Below, piece after piece: positions 1 through 9,482 of a stretch of DNA of 64,000 nucleotides. Source of the stretch: Streptomyces sp. CBMA291 (GTDB lineage: Bacteria; Actinomycetota; Actinomycetes; Streptomycetales; Streptomycetaceae); assembly GCF_014596525.1 (NCBI RefSeq), contig NZ_MSJP01000006.1, positions 1 to 64,000 of the forward strand, in the 5' to 3' direction. The position numbers were made by a program, and so were the translations under genes. Under the pieces are notes generated by a model. It made no database searches. It worked only from the letters and a program-made list of their open reading frames with translations, and was not told where the DNA came from. Position 1 is the first letter of the stretch. Each line of letters begins with the position of its first letter.

Positions 1-130
1 TACGCCCGCGACGGCGCGGCGGTGACGATCACCCAGATCGCCACCGCCGCCCGCAGCGACCAGCGAGACGTCCGCGACTACCTGCGGGCGGCCGTCGCCG
101 CCGGGGTCGTCACCGTCGTCCAGGCGGGAG
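1..130 (+). other. Possible plus-strand coding fragment at the left edge
   Basis: In plus frame 1, the first roughly 40 codons have G or C at nearly every third position. They read like part of a small helical or winged-helix protein (ITQIATAARSDQRDVRDYL, then VAAGVVTVV). This is better coding statistics than the opposite-strand LysR frame shows over the same bases. The frame then runs without a stop to 540, deep inside the LysR gene, which is not credible. This could be the end of a convergent gene with a frameshift, or chance. Confidence 0.3.
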
Positions 131-999
131 GCCAGCAGGACGCGCTGGAGTTCCCTCGCCGCCCTCGGCGGTGCCACGTCGCTGCGGTGGGCAAGGGCGA
201 TCGTCCGGCGCAGACCCGGCCGGGCGAGGGCCGTCACCCGCAGGTCGCGGCCCGCGCGCGCCGCGACCATCGCGGGCACGACCGCGAGCCCGAGCCCGGC
301 CCGTACGAAGCCGAGGACCGCGTCCAGCTCCCCGCCCTCGACCGTGAACGTCGGCTCGAACCCCTCCGCCCGGCAGGCGGCCACCGTCAGGTCCCGCAGG
401 TCGTAGCCGTGCCGGAACATCACGAGCGGCTGGTCCCTGAGGTCCTTGATCCGCACCGGGCGCGCCGGGGCGGGGGCCGAGGCGGCGGAGACCACCACCA
501 GGTCCTCCCTGAGCAGCTCGACCGTGGTCAGGGCGGGTGACGGGTTCGGCAGCGGCAGCACCACGAGGGCCAGGTCGAGCGAGCCGCGCGCCAGCTCCCG
601 TACGAGATCGTGCGAGCCGCTCTCCTGGATCAGCAGCTCGATCCCCGGGTGCAGATCGTGGAAGGCGCGCAGCATGTCCGGCAGCAGTCCCGTGCACAGG
701 CTCGGGGTCGCGCCGAGCCGCACCCGGCCCCGTTTCAGCTGTGCCAGCTCCTGCACCTCGATCCTGGCCGTCTCGGTGTCCGCGAGGATGCGGCGCGCCA
801 GCGGCAGCAGGGCCTCGCCCGCGTCGGTCAGCGTGATGTTGCCCCGGGCGCGGCTGAACAGCTCGGCGCCCAACTCCTGCTCCAGTGCCTTGATCTGCTG
901 GGAGAGGGACGGCTGCGAGACGTGCACGCGCTCGGCGGCCCGGGTGAAATGGCGAGTCTCCGCCACGGCGACGAAGTAGAGGAGCTGCTGGAACTGCAT
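1..999 (-). CDS. LysR-family transcriptional regulator (3' end beyond the window)
   Basis: The protein opens with a classic LysR winged helix-turn-helix (residues about 1-60, including FTRAAERVHVSQPSLSQQIK). A substrate-sensing domain follows, with LKRGRVRLGATPSL at the hinge. The start is ATG at 999-997. The frame stays open to base 1 (333 codons), although LysR proteins usually end near residue 290-310, so the true stop or a sequencing frameshift lies at or beyond the edge. The gene is divergent from the succinate dehydrogenase operon, with 96 bp between the starts and a palindrome in that gap, so it probably controls sdhCAB and itself. The family assignment is firm; the target is inferred from position. 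The last roughly 45 codons near the edge have poor third-position GC and may not be translated. Confidence 0.85.
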   Translation of the reverse strand, partial: MQFQQLLYFVAVAETRHFTRAAERVHVSQPSLSQQIKALEQELGAELFSRARGNITLTDAGEALLPLARRILADTETARIEVQELAQLKRGRVRLGATPSLCTGLLPDMLRAFHDLHPGIELLIQESGSHDLVRELARGSLDLALVVLPLPNPSPALTTVELLREDLVVVSAASAPAPARPVRIKDLRDQPLVMFRHGYDLRDLTVAACRAEGFEPTFTVEGGELDAVLGFVRAGLGLAVVPAMVAARAGRDLRVTALARPGLRRTIALAHRSDVAPPRAARELQRVLLASRLDDGDDPGGDGRPQVVADVSLVAAGGGGDLGDRHRRAVAGV

Positions 1000-1020
1000 G
1001 GACCCAGAGTAGGCCAGGGA

Positions 1021-1037
1021 GATAGTCAAGGCCTATC
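1021..1037. promoter_or_regulatory. LysR-type operator palindrome
   Basis: GATAG-N7-CTATC forms a 17-bp palindrome with perfect 5-bp arms. It sits 22 bp upstream of the LysR start and 59 bp upstream of sdhC. It fits the T-N11-A pattern bound by LysR proteins and lies in the only gap between the divergent genes. Confidence 0.5.
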
Positions 1038-1057
1038 GATATCAGCCGGACCATGTC

Positions 1058-1088
1058 TTGGACCTCTTGGGTCATTCGGCCCTAGCGT
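1058..1088 (+). promoter_or_regulatory. Putative promoter of sdhCAB, probably leaderless
   Basis: TTGGAC (1058-1063) and TAGCGT (1083-1088) are separated by 19 bp. The -10 element ends only 7 bp before the sdhC ATG at 1096 and no Shine-Dalgarno sequence lies between, which suggests a leaderless mRNA. The same arrangement (TAGCGTCGG then ATG) occurs before the gene at 19014. Confidence 0.4.
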
Positions 1089-1095
1089 CGGGTGC

Positions 1096-1821
1096 ATGGC
1101 TCTGGCACCCACGAGGGACCGGACGACGCGCCGACCGCCGTCCCCCACACCGTCACGCGGATTCTTCTCCTCGACCATCGGCAAGAAGACGGTCATGGCC
1201 GTCAGCGGGCTGATCATGCTCGGCTACCTCGTCGCCCACCTCTTCGGCAACCTCAAGATCTTCTTCGGCCCCGAGGAGATCAACGAGTACGCCCACTGGC
1301 TGCGCGTCGTGGGCGCCCCCTTCTTCCACCGCGAGTGGATCCTCTGGGCCGCCCGCGTCCTGCTGCTCGCCGCCGTCGTCGCCCACGGCGTCTCCGCGTA
1401 CCAGCTCAGCCGCCGCGATCTGAAGGCCCGCCCCACCGGATACGCGCACCGCCGCAAGCGCGCCTCCTACGCCACCCGCACCATGCGCTGGGGCGGGATC
1501 ATCCTCGCCCTCTTCATCGTCTGGCACATCCTCGACCTCACCACCGGCACCGTCCACTCCGGCGGCTTCGAGGCCGAGAAGCCCTACCAGAACATCATCG
1601 ACACCTTCTCCACCTGGTACGGCAACGTCATCTACCTCGTCGCCATGCTCGCCGTCGGACTCCACATCCGGCACGGCTTCTGGAGCGCCGCCCAGACCCT
1701 CGGCGTCGGCAGCGCGCGCCGGGACCGGATCCTCAAGATCATCGCCAACGGTCTCGCGCTCGTCCTGACCGCCGGTTTCGTCTCCATCCCCGTGGCCGTC
1801 ATGACCGGATTGGTGAGCTGA
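1096..1821 (+). CDS. sdhC: Succinate dehydrogenase/fumarate reductase cytochrome b subunit
   Basis: This 241-residue membrane anchor belongs to the cytochrome b558 family found in Wolinella/Bacillus-type succinate:quinone oxidoreductases. It carries about five hydrophobic helices, the first being [19 protein letters not shown]. Conserved histidines within the helices (for example [28 protein letters not shown]) can ligate two hemes. It holds the SdhA-SdhB head on the membrane and passes electrons to menaquinone. The ATG at 1096 is preferred because it directly follows a -10-like TAGCGT; upstream extensions run into the divergent LysR gene. sdhA starts 2 bp after its stop, so the three genes form one operon. 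Confidence 0.9.
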   Translation: MALAPTRDRTTRRPPSPTPSRGFFSSTIGKKTVMAVSGLIMLGYLVAHLFGNLKIFFGPEEINEYAHWLRVVGAPFFHREWILWAARVLLLAAVVAHGVSAYQLSRRDLKARPTGYAHRRKRASYATRTMRWGGIILALFIVWHILDLTTGTVHSGGFEAEKPYQNIIDTFSTWYGNVIYLVAMLAVGLHIRHGFWSAAQTLGVGSARRDRILKIIANGLALVLTAGFVSIPVAVMTGLVS

Positions 1822-1823
1822 CC

Positions 1824-3763
<1,940 letters not shown>

Positions 3764-3767
<4 letters not shown>

Positions 3768-4510
3768 AGCTCACCCTGCGCGTCTGGCGCCAGGCGAACG
3801 CCGACGCCCCCGGCGCCATGTCCACCTACGACGTGGACGGCGTCTCCGCCGACATGTCGTTCCTTGAGATGCTCGACACCCTCAACGAGGACCTCACCCT
3901 GCGCGGCGAGGACCCGGTGGCCTTCGACCACGACTGCCGGGAGGGCATCTGCGGCGCGTGCAGCCTCGTCATCAACGGCGACGCGCACGGACCCGAACGC
4001 ACCACCACCTGCCAGCTGCACATGCGGTCCTTCCGCGACGGCGACACCATCGACGTCGAACCCTGGCGGGCGTCTGCCTTCCCCGTCGTCAAGGACCTCG
4101 TCGTCGACCGCTCGGCCTTCGACCGGGTCATCGAGGCGGGCGGCTACATCTCGGCGCCCACCGGCTCGGCGCCCGAGGCGCACGCGACCCCGGTCCCCAA
4201 GGCCGACGCCGACTCGGCCTTCGAACACGCCGAGTGCATCGGCTGCGGCGCCTGCGTGGCCGCCTGCCCCAACGGCTCGGCGATGCTCTTCACCTCCGCC
4301 AAGATCAACCACCTGAACGTCCTGCCCCAGGGCTCGCCCGAGCGCGAGACCAGGGTCCTCGACATGGTCGCCCAGATGGACGCCGAGGGCTTCGGCGGCT
4401 GCACCCTGACGGGGGAGTGCGCCACGGCCTGTCCCAAGGGCATCCCGCTCCCGTCGATTTCGGCGATGAACAAGGAGTGGCTGCGGGCCCGGAGGAAGGT
4501 CAAGGGGTAA
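3764..4510 (+). CDS. sdhB: Succinate dehydrogenase/fumarate reductase iron-sulfur subunit
   Basis: This 248-residue electron-transfer subunit links the SdhA flavin to the heme anchor. The N-terminal plant-ferredoxin-like domain has the [2Fe-2S] motif [10 protein letters not shown] with a fourth cysteine in TTTC. The C-terminal domain carries [12 protein letters not shown] and [14 protein letters not shown], which together with the ferredoxin-like spacing supply the [4Fe-4S] and [3Fe-4S] clusters. Its ATG overlaps the sdhA stop by 4 bp. It is the last gene of the operon; the downstream 450 bp is repetitive and holds no convincing gene. Confidence 0.93.
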
Positions 4511-4966
4511 CCGGACCGGGCGGACGCCCCGGCGCCCGCCCGGCCTCGGACGCCCTCGCCCGCCCGGCCTCGGAGGCCCTCGCGCGCTCGCTCGCCCGTC
4601 CTGAGGCACCCCCGCCCGCCCGGCCTCGGACGGAGAGCCGCGCCCCCGTCGCCCGCAGCGCCTCCACGACGGCGCGGATGGACGGCCTGCGCCCGGCGTC
4701 GGCGCGCCAGGTCGCGTGGACGCGTCGGCTGACCGGCTGCCGTACCGGCACGACGGCGACTTGGGCCCACCATCGGCAGCCGCCCCAGCCGCCCCAGCCG
4801 CCCCAGCCGCCCCAGCCGCCTCAGCCGGGCTCGCTGGCCCTGGTGGAGCAGGACCACCGCGCCGACCTGGCGCGGAGCGCCGCCCGCAGCATCGTGGTGT
4901 TCATGCAGCGCCCCGGCGGGCAGGGTCCCGCCCGGGGCCCCGTATCCGCCCCTCAGGGCCCTGGTC
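4511..4966. repeat. Repeat-rich gap with 9-bp tandem repeats
   Basis: No intact gene is visible between sdhB and the UvrA-like gene. Around 4545-4630 the phrase CGCCCGCCCGGCCTCGGA recurs three times. At 4777-4821 a 9-bp unit, CAGCCGCCC, is repeated five times (the last copy has one change) and a sixth partial copy follows. The minus strand of 4600-4760 carries a fragment described separately. Confidence 0.6.
4600..4751 (-). pseudogene. Decayed C-terminal fragment of a LysR-like regulator
   Basis: On the minus strand the stretch VPVRQPVSRRVHATWRADAG, followed by RRPSIRAVVEAL, resembles the end of many actinobacterial LysR effector domains (basic, then an Ala/Trp-rich strand and a last helix). 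No helix-turn-helix is present, and the upstream part is interrupted by the 9-bp repeat array. It could be the scar of a second regulator. The call rests on sequence feel only. Confidence 0.35.
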
Positions 4967-7324
4967 TCACTCCGCCAGGGCCCTGGCCAGATACGGTGCC
5001 GTCCGGCTCTCCCGGGACCGGGCCACCTCGGCGGGCGGGCCCGCCGCCACGACGCGGCCACCCTCGTCGCCGCCGCCCGGACCCAGGTCGACGACCCAGT
5101 CGGCGGCGGCGACCACGTCCATGTCGTGCTCCACCACGATCACCGTGTGCCCCGCGTCCACCAGACCGTTCAGCTGGCGCATCAGGACCTCGACGTCCGC
5201 CGGGTGCAGCCCCGTCGTCGGCTCGTCGAGCACGTAGACGGTGGGGGAGCGGTGCGGGCGCTGAAGCTCGGTGGCGAGCTTGATGCGCTGGGCCTCCCCG
5301 CCGGAGAGTTCCGTGGCGGGCTGACCGAGGCGCAGATGGCCGAGACCCACGTCGAGCAGGGTGCGCAGACTCCGGGCGGCGGCGGGGGTGCCGCCGAAGA
5401 ACGCGGCGGCGGACTCGACGGTCAGGTCGAGCACCTCGGCGATGGTCAGCCCCCGCAGCCGCACCTGGAGGGTCTCCGGGTTGTAGCGGGCGCCGTGGCA
5501 GTCGGGGCAGGGCGCGTACGTACTGGGCAGGAAGAGGAGTTCCACCGAGACGAAACCCTCGCCCTGACAGGTCTCGCACCGGCCGCCGGCCACGTTGAAG
5601 GAGAAGCGGCCCGCCTTGTAGCCGCGCGCCCGCGCCTCCTCCGTCTCCGTGAACAGCTTCCGCACCACGTCGAAGAGCCCCGTGTACGTGGCCAGGTTGG
5701 AGCGCGGGGTACGGCCGATCGGCCGCTGGTCCACCGTCACCGGACGGCCCGCCCCGGACGGCTCCTCGGTCAGCGCGCCCACGAGCGTCGACTTCCCGGA
5801 GCCGGACACGCCCGTGACGGCGGTCAGCGCGCCGAGGGGGAAGGCCGCTTCGACCCCGCGCAGGTTGTGCCGGGTGACCGGTCCGGTCCGCAGCCAGCCG
5901 GACGGCTCCCTGACCTCCCGGACCGGTGCGGGCGCCGGGTCGAGGAGGAAACGCCGGGTCGCGGACTCGGGCACGTCCGCGAGTCCCTCCGGCGGTCCGC
6001 TGTGCAGCACCCGCCCGCCGTGCGTGCCCGCGCCCGGCCCGACGTCGACCAGCCAGTCGGCGTGCCGGACGACATCGAGGTGGTGCTCCACGACGAACAC
6101 CGAGTTCCCGGTGGCCTTGAGCCGGTCGAGGACCACGAGCAGCGCCTCGGTGTCCGCCGGGTGCAGTCCGGCGGACGGCTCGTCGAGCACGTACACCACG
6201 CCGAAGAGTCCCGAGCGCAGCTGGGTCGCGAGCCGGAGGCGCTGTAGCTCGCCGTTGGAGAGGGTCGGGGTGGCCCGGTCCAGGCTGAGGTAGCCGAGGC
6301 CGAGTTCGGTGACCGTGGCGATGCGGGCCACCAGGTCCTCGCCCAGTACCCGCGCGGTCTCCGTGCCGTCCCCCGGCTCCCCGGCACCGGCGGCCAGGAC
6401 CCCGGAGAGCGCGGTCAGCGGCAGCGCGGCCAGCTCCGCGATGCTCCGGCCCGCGAACGTCACCGCCAGCGCCTCGGGCCGCAGCCGCCCGCCGCCGCAG
6501 ACCGGGCAGGGCGCGCTGGTCAGGAAGGACTCGGCCTTCGCGCGCAGCGAAGTGCTCTTGGAGTCGGAGAAGGTCCGCAGGACGTATCGCCGGGCACTCG
6601 TGTAGGTGCCCTGGTACGGGCGCTGGATGCGGCCCGCCTCCCGCACCGGGTGGACGGTGACCACCGGCTGCTCGTCCGTGAAGAGGATCCACTCCCGGTC
6701 CTTCGCGGGCAGCTCGCGCCACGGCCGGTCGACGTCGTGGCCGAGGGCGTCGAGGACGTCCCGCAGGTTCTTCCCCTGCCAGGCGCCCGGCCAGGCGGCG
6801 ACGGCTCCCTGACGGATCGACAGATCGGGGTCGGGGACGAGGAGTTCCTCGCTGGTGTCGTGGACGCGGCCGAGACCGTGGCACGAGGGGCAGGCGCCCG
6901 CCGCCGTGTTGGGCGAGAAGGCGTCCGAGTCCAGCCGCTCCGCGCCCGCCGGATAGCGCCCCGCCCGGGAGAACAGCATCCGCAGGGAGTTGGAGAGCGT
7001 CGTCACGGTGCCGACGGAGGAGCGGGCGTTGGGGGAGGACCTGCGCTGTTCGAGGGAGACCGCCGGGGGCAGCCCCGTGATCTCGCCGACGACGGGCGCC
7101 CCCACCTGGTGGATCAGCCGTCGCGCGTACGGGGCGATCGACTCGAAGTAGCGCCGCTGGGCCTCCGCGTAGATCGTCCCGAAGGCGAGGGACGACTTGC
7201 CCGAGCCCGACACCCCGGTGAAGACGACCAGCGCGTCCCGGGGGATGTCGACGTCGACCCCGTCGAGATTGTGCTCGCGGGCGCCTCGGACGCGGACGTA
7301 CGGGTCATGGGGGCTGTCGTGCAT
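4967..7324 (-). CDS. UvrA-like ABC ATPase (excinuclease A paralogue, UvrA2 class)
   Basis: This 785-residue protein has the full UvrA signature. There are two Walker A loops (FTGVSGSGKSSLAF near residue 38 and VTGVSGSGKSTLVG in the second half) and two ABC signatures (LSNGELQRL and LSGGEAQRIKL). It also has CxxC zinc modules (CPSCHGLG and CPVCGGG in the first half; CETCQGEGF and CPDCHG in the second). It is about 170-200 residues shorter than true UvrA, consistent with loss of the UvrB-binding insertion, as in UvrA2/DrrC-type proteins linked to drug or DNA-damage tolerance. It stands alone, with no uvrB or uvrC nearby. The start at 7324 (ATG) has no strong ribosome-binding site. Confidence 0.88.
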   Translation of the reverse strand: MHDSPHDPYVRVRGAREHNLDGVDVDIPRDALVVFTGVSGSGKSSLAFGTIYAEAQRRYFESIAPYARRLIHQVGAPVVGEITGLPPAVSLEQRRSSPNARSSVGTVTTLSNSLRMLFSRAGRYPAGAERLDSDAFSPNTAAGACPSCHGLGRVHDTSEELLVPDPDLSIRQGAVAAWPGAWQGKNLRDVLDALGHDVDRPWRELPAKDREWILFTDEQPVVTVHPVREAGRIQRPYQGTYTSARRYVLRTFSDSKSTSLRAKAESFLTSAPCPVCGGGRLRPEALAVTFAGRSIAELAALPLTALSGVLAAGAGEPGDGTETARVLGEDLVARIATVTELGLGYLSLDRATPTLSNGELQRLRLATQLRSGLFGVVYVLDEPSAGLHPADTEALLVVLDRLKATGNSVFVVEHHLDVVRHADWLVDVGPGAGTHGGRVLHSGPPEGLADVPESATRRFLLDPAPAPVREVREPSGWLRTGPVTRHNLRGVEAAFPLGALTAVTGVSGSGKSTLVGALTEEPSGAGRPVTVDQRPIGRTPRSNLATYTGLFDVVRKLFTETEEARARGYKAGRFSFNVAGGRCETCQGEGFVSVELLFLPSTYAPCPDCHGARYNPETLQVRLRGLTIAEVLDLTVESAAAFFGGTPAAARSLRTLLDVGLGHLRLGQPATELSGGEAQRIKLATELQRPHRSPTVYVLDEPTTGLHPADVEVLMRQLNGLVDAGHTVIVVEHDMDVVAAADWVVDLGPGGGDEGGRVVAAGPPAEVARSRESRTAPYLARALAE

Positions 7325-7518
7325 ACCAGGATTTTATCCGCCGGGCCCCGTTTGCCCTGGTCGGGGTGGCTCCGACGGGGCATCCGGCGGACGGGCCCCG
7401 GGCCTCGGCCCTGGACGCCGGTCCTGGATCCCGGGTTTCCGATGGCCCCGGGCCCCGGTCCTGGATCCCGGGTCCCCGAAGCCCGGCCTCGGCCCCGACC
7501 CGGCTCCGGTCCGCCGAA
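7325..7518. repeat. Short intergenic region with direct repeats
   Basis: The gap between the UvrA-like start and the stop of the next minus-strand gene contains a direct repeat of CCGGTCCTGGATCCCGGGT at about 7418 and 7455 (period 37 bp). No gene is evident. Confidence 0.4.
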
Positions 7519-8754
7519 TCAGTCCGGGGTTCCGATGGTCGCGGTCCCGATGGCCGGAGTCCCGGCGGCGGAGGCCCCGGTGGTCGGCATCCCGGCAGCC
7601 GTCGCCCCGAAGGCCGAGGCCCCGGCATCCGAGGCCCCGGCGACCGGGGCGACGGCGACCGGGGCGACGGCGACCGGGGCGACGGCGGTCGACGTCCCGA
7701 CGGCAGACGTCCCGCCGTCGCCCCGCGCGCTGAGCCCGTCGCCCCGCGTGCTGAGTCCGACGGCCCGTGCCAGCCCCCGGTACGACGCGCTCAGCGCCGC
7801 CCGGTCGTAGGTGCTCGTCGTGACCAGCACCTCCTGGGCCCCGGTCTCCCGTACGGCCCGCTCCAGCGCCTCCCGCACCTCCTCCGCCGTGCCGTGCACA
7901 TGACCGCTCAGCGCGTTCTCGTAGAAGCCGCGCTGCCGCTCCGTCATCGGCAGCCCCTCGATCCGCTCCGGTGCTTCGAGTGGCGGGAACACCCCCAGGG
8001 TGCGCGACTGCGCCAGGGACCAGGCCTCCGGTGTCAGCAGCCGGCGTGCCTCCTCCCGGCTCGGAGCCACCACGACCGTGCCCGCGACCACCACATAGGG
8101 CTCCGCCGCCCAGGCGGAGGGCCGGAAGCCGGAGCGGTAGGTGTCCACGGCGGCCCGCAGCCGGTCCCGGCCACGCAGGTCGCCGACGACCAGCGGCAGC
8201 CCCGCCGAGGCGGCGACCGACGCTCCCGCACCCGTCGCGAGGACGAACGGCGGGACCCTCAGCCCCTCGGCGGGCCGGGCGCGGACCCCCGGGTGGGCCG
8301 TCTGCTCCCCGGTGAACCAGCCGAGCAGCTCGGCCAGCTGCTCGGCGAACCCGTCCGCCTCGTCCTTGCCCCGTCCCAGCGCCCGCCGGACGCCGTCGGT
8401 GAAGCCGACCGAACGGCCGACGCCCATGTCGATCCGGCCGGGGAACAGCGCCTCCAGGACGCCGAACTGCTCGGCGACGACCAGTGGCCGGTGGTTGGGC
8501 AGCATCACCCCGCCCGTACCGACCCGGATGTCCGAGGTGGCGGCGGCCACGGCGGCGGCGAGCACCGTCGGCGCGGAACCGGCGACCCCGGGCACGCCGT
8601 GGTGCTCCGACACCCAGAAGCGGTGGAAGCCGAGGGCCTCGGCCTCCCGGGCCAGGCCCACGGTGGCGCGCAAGGCCTCCGGGGCGCCCTCGCCCGCCCG
8701 GGTGCGGGAGCGGTCGAGAACGGAGAAACGGATGCCGTCGGGAAAGGTGCTCAC
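7519..8754 (-). CDS. LLM-class flavin-dependent oxidoreductase with a repetitive C-terminal tail
   Basis: The main body (residues 1 to about 335) matches bacterial luciferase-like monooxygenases: FSVLDRSR at the N terminus, FWVSEHHGVPGVAGSAP, and IRVGTGGVMLPNHRPLVVAE. Such proteins use reduced FMN to oxidise or reduce small substrates; the substrate here is unknown. GTG at 8754 is chosen because homologous sequence begins there; an upstream TTG (8859) would only add a proline/arginine-rich leader. Residues after about 340 form a low-complexity Ala/Gly/Thr/Pro/Val tail containing three exact AVAPV units encoded by a 15-bp DNA repeat (7641-7685). Family members normally end before this tail. 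Confidence 0.85.
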   Translation of the reverse strand: MSTFPDGIRFSVLDRSRTRAGEGAPEALRATVGLAREAEALGFHRFWVSEHHGVPGVAGSAPTVLAAAVAAATSDIRVGTGGVMLPNHRPLVVAEQFGVLEALFPGRIDMGVGRSVGFTDGVRRALGRGKDEADGFAEQLAELLGWFTGEQTAHPGVRARPAEGLRVPPFVLATGAGASVAASAGLPLVVGDLRGRDRLRAAVDTYRSGFRPSAWAAEPYVVVAGTVVVAPSREEARRLLTPEAWSLAQSRTLGVFPPLEAPERIEGLPMTERQRGFYENALSGHVHGTAEEVREALERAVRETGAQEVLVTTSTYDRAALSASYRGLARAVGLSTRGDGLSARGDGGTSAVGTSTAVAPVAVAPVAVAPVAGASDAGASAFGATAAGMPTTGASAAGTPAIGTATIGTPD

Positions 8755-8973
8755 CTCGGGTTCAACGCGGGGGAGGCGCGGGGATTCCCGAGGCGGCCGG
8801 GGCGTCTGCGGCGTCCCGGCGGAGCACGTGTCCCGTCTTTCCTGTGAACCCGTGGACAACGGGCGCGCCGAGGGCGTCGCGCTCCTACTCTGAGCGCGTG
8901 ACAGGCGTATCGCGGCCTCCGGCCGTCCCGGGTCCCGCCCGGCATGCCGCGGGGTGCCGGGCTCGGGGAGGCC

Positions 8974-9189
8974 TCAGTCCTCCCCGTCCAGCCGGAACCC
9001 GACCTTCAGTCCCACCTGGTAGTGCTTGACCGTGCCGTCGGCGAGGTGCCCGCGGACCTCCGTCACCTCGAACCAATCGAGGCCCCGCAGAGTCTGCGAA
9101 GCCCGTTCGATGCCGTTTCGGATGGCTTCGTCCACCCCTTCGGTGGAGGTGCCGACGATCTCGGTGACGCGATAGGTGTGGTTCGACAT
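8974..9189 (-). CDS. Dodecin (flavin-storage protein)
   Basis: This 71-residue protein reads as a full dodecin: YRVTEIVGTSTEGVDEAIRN, then a helix, the conserved RGLDWFEVTEVRG strand and a basic C-terminal strand ending KVGFRLDGED. Dodecins assemble as dodecamers that bind flavins or CoA and are thought to buffer free flavin. The ATG at 9189 is preceded by AGGAG at a good distance; the longer frame upstream lacks similarity. It sits next to a flavin-dependent oxidoreductase gene, which may be coincidental. Confidence 0.92.
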   Translation of the reverse strand: MSNHTYRVTEIVGTSTEGVDEAIRNGIERASQTLRGLDWFEVTEVRGHLADGTVKHYQVGLKVGFRLDGED

Positions 9190-9290
9190 GGAGCCGCTCC
9201 TCTCGGTGCGTTCCCTCCACCGTGCCCCAGAGAGGGGCGGAGCGCGACATGACGGGGGCCGCGCGGCCGACACGTGGGTACCGATGGGTA

Positions 9291-9305
9291 ATTACCGAAG
9301 GTAAT
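9291..9305. promoter_or_regulatory. AT-rich palindrome in the dodecin/solute-binding-protein intergenic region
   Basis: ATTACC-GAA-GGTAAT has perfect 6-bp arms in an otherwise GC-rich gap between two divergent genes. It may be an operator for either side. Confidence 0.35.
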
Positions 9306-9338
9306 GCCCCAGGTCGTGTGCATGCGGGACGGAACGGA

Positions 9339-9358
9339 ATGGTCAAGGACTTGACCAT
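9339..9358. promoter_or_regulatory. 20-bp palindromic operator overlapping a -35 element
   Basis: ATGGTCAAG-GA-CTTGACCAT has perfect 9-bp arms. Its right arm contains the TTGACC that serves as the -35 hexamer (9351-9356) of the promoter for the solute-binding-protein gene. A repressor bound here would block RNA polymerase. Confidence 0.55.
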
Positions 9359-9379
9359 CTCGATGGTCCGGACCAGAAT
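9351..9379 (+). promoter_or_regulatory. Promoter with an internal TGGTCCGGACCA operator
   Basis: TTGACC (9351-9356) and CAGAAT (9374-9379) are spaced by 17 bp, a good vegetative-type promoter. Between them lies a perfect 12-bp palindrome, TGGTCCGGACCA (9364-9375). It differs from the core of the DasR/HutC-type GntR site (TGGTCTAGACCA) only in the two central bases. Confidence 0.5.
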
Positions 9380-9482
9380 CCAGGCCACATACCCGCGCGA
9401 ACAGCCCGTTCGGTCCCCCCATGTCGGGTCAGAACTCCCTTTCCGCACGAAACCTGTGCTGAACCGCAGAAGGTGACCACAC

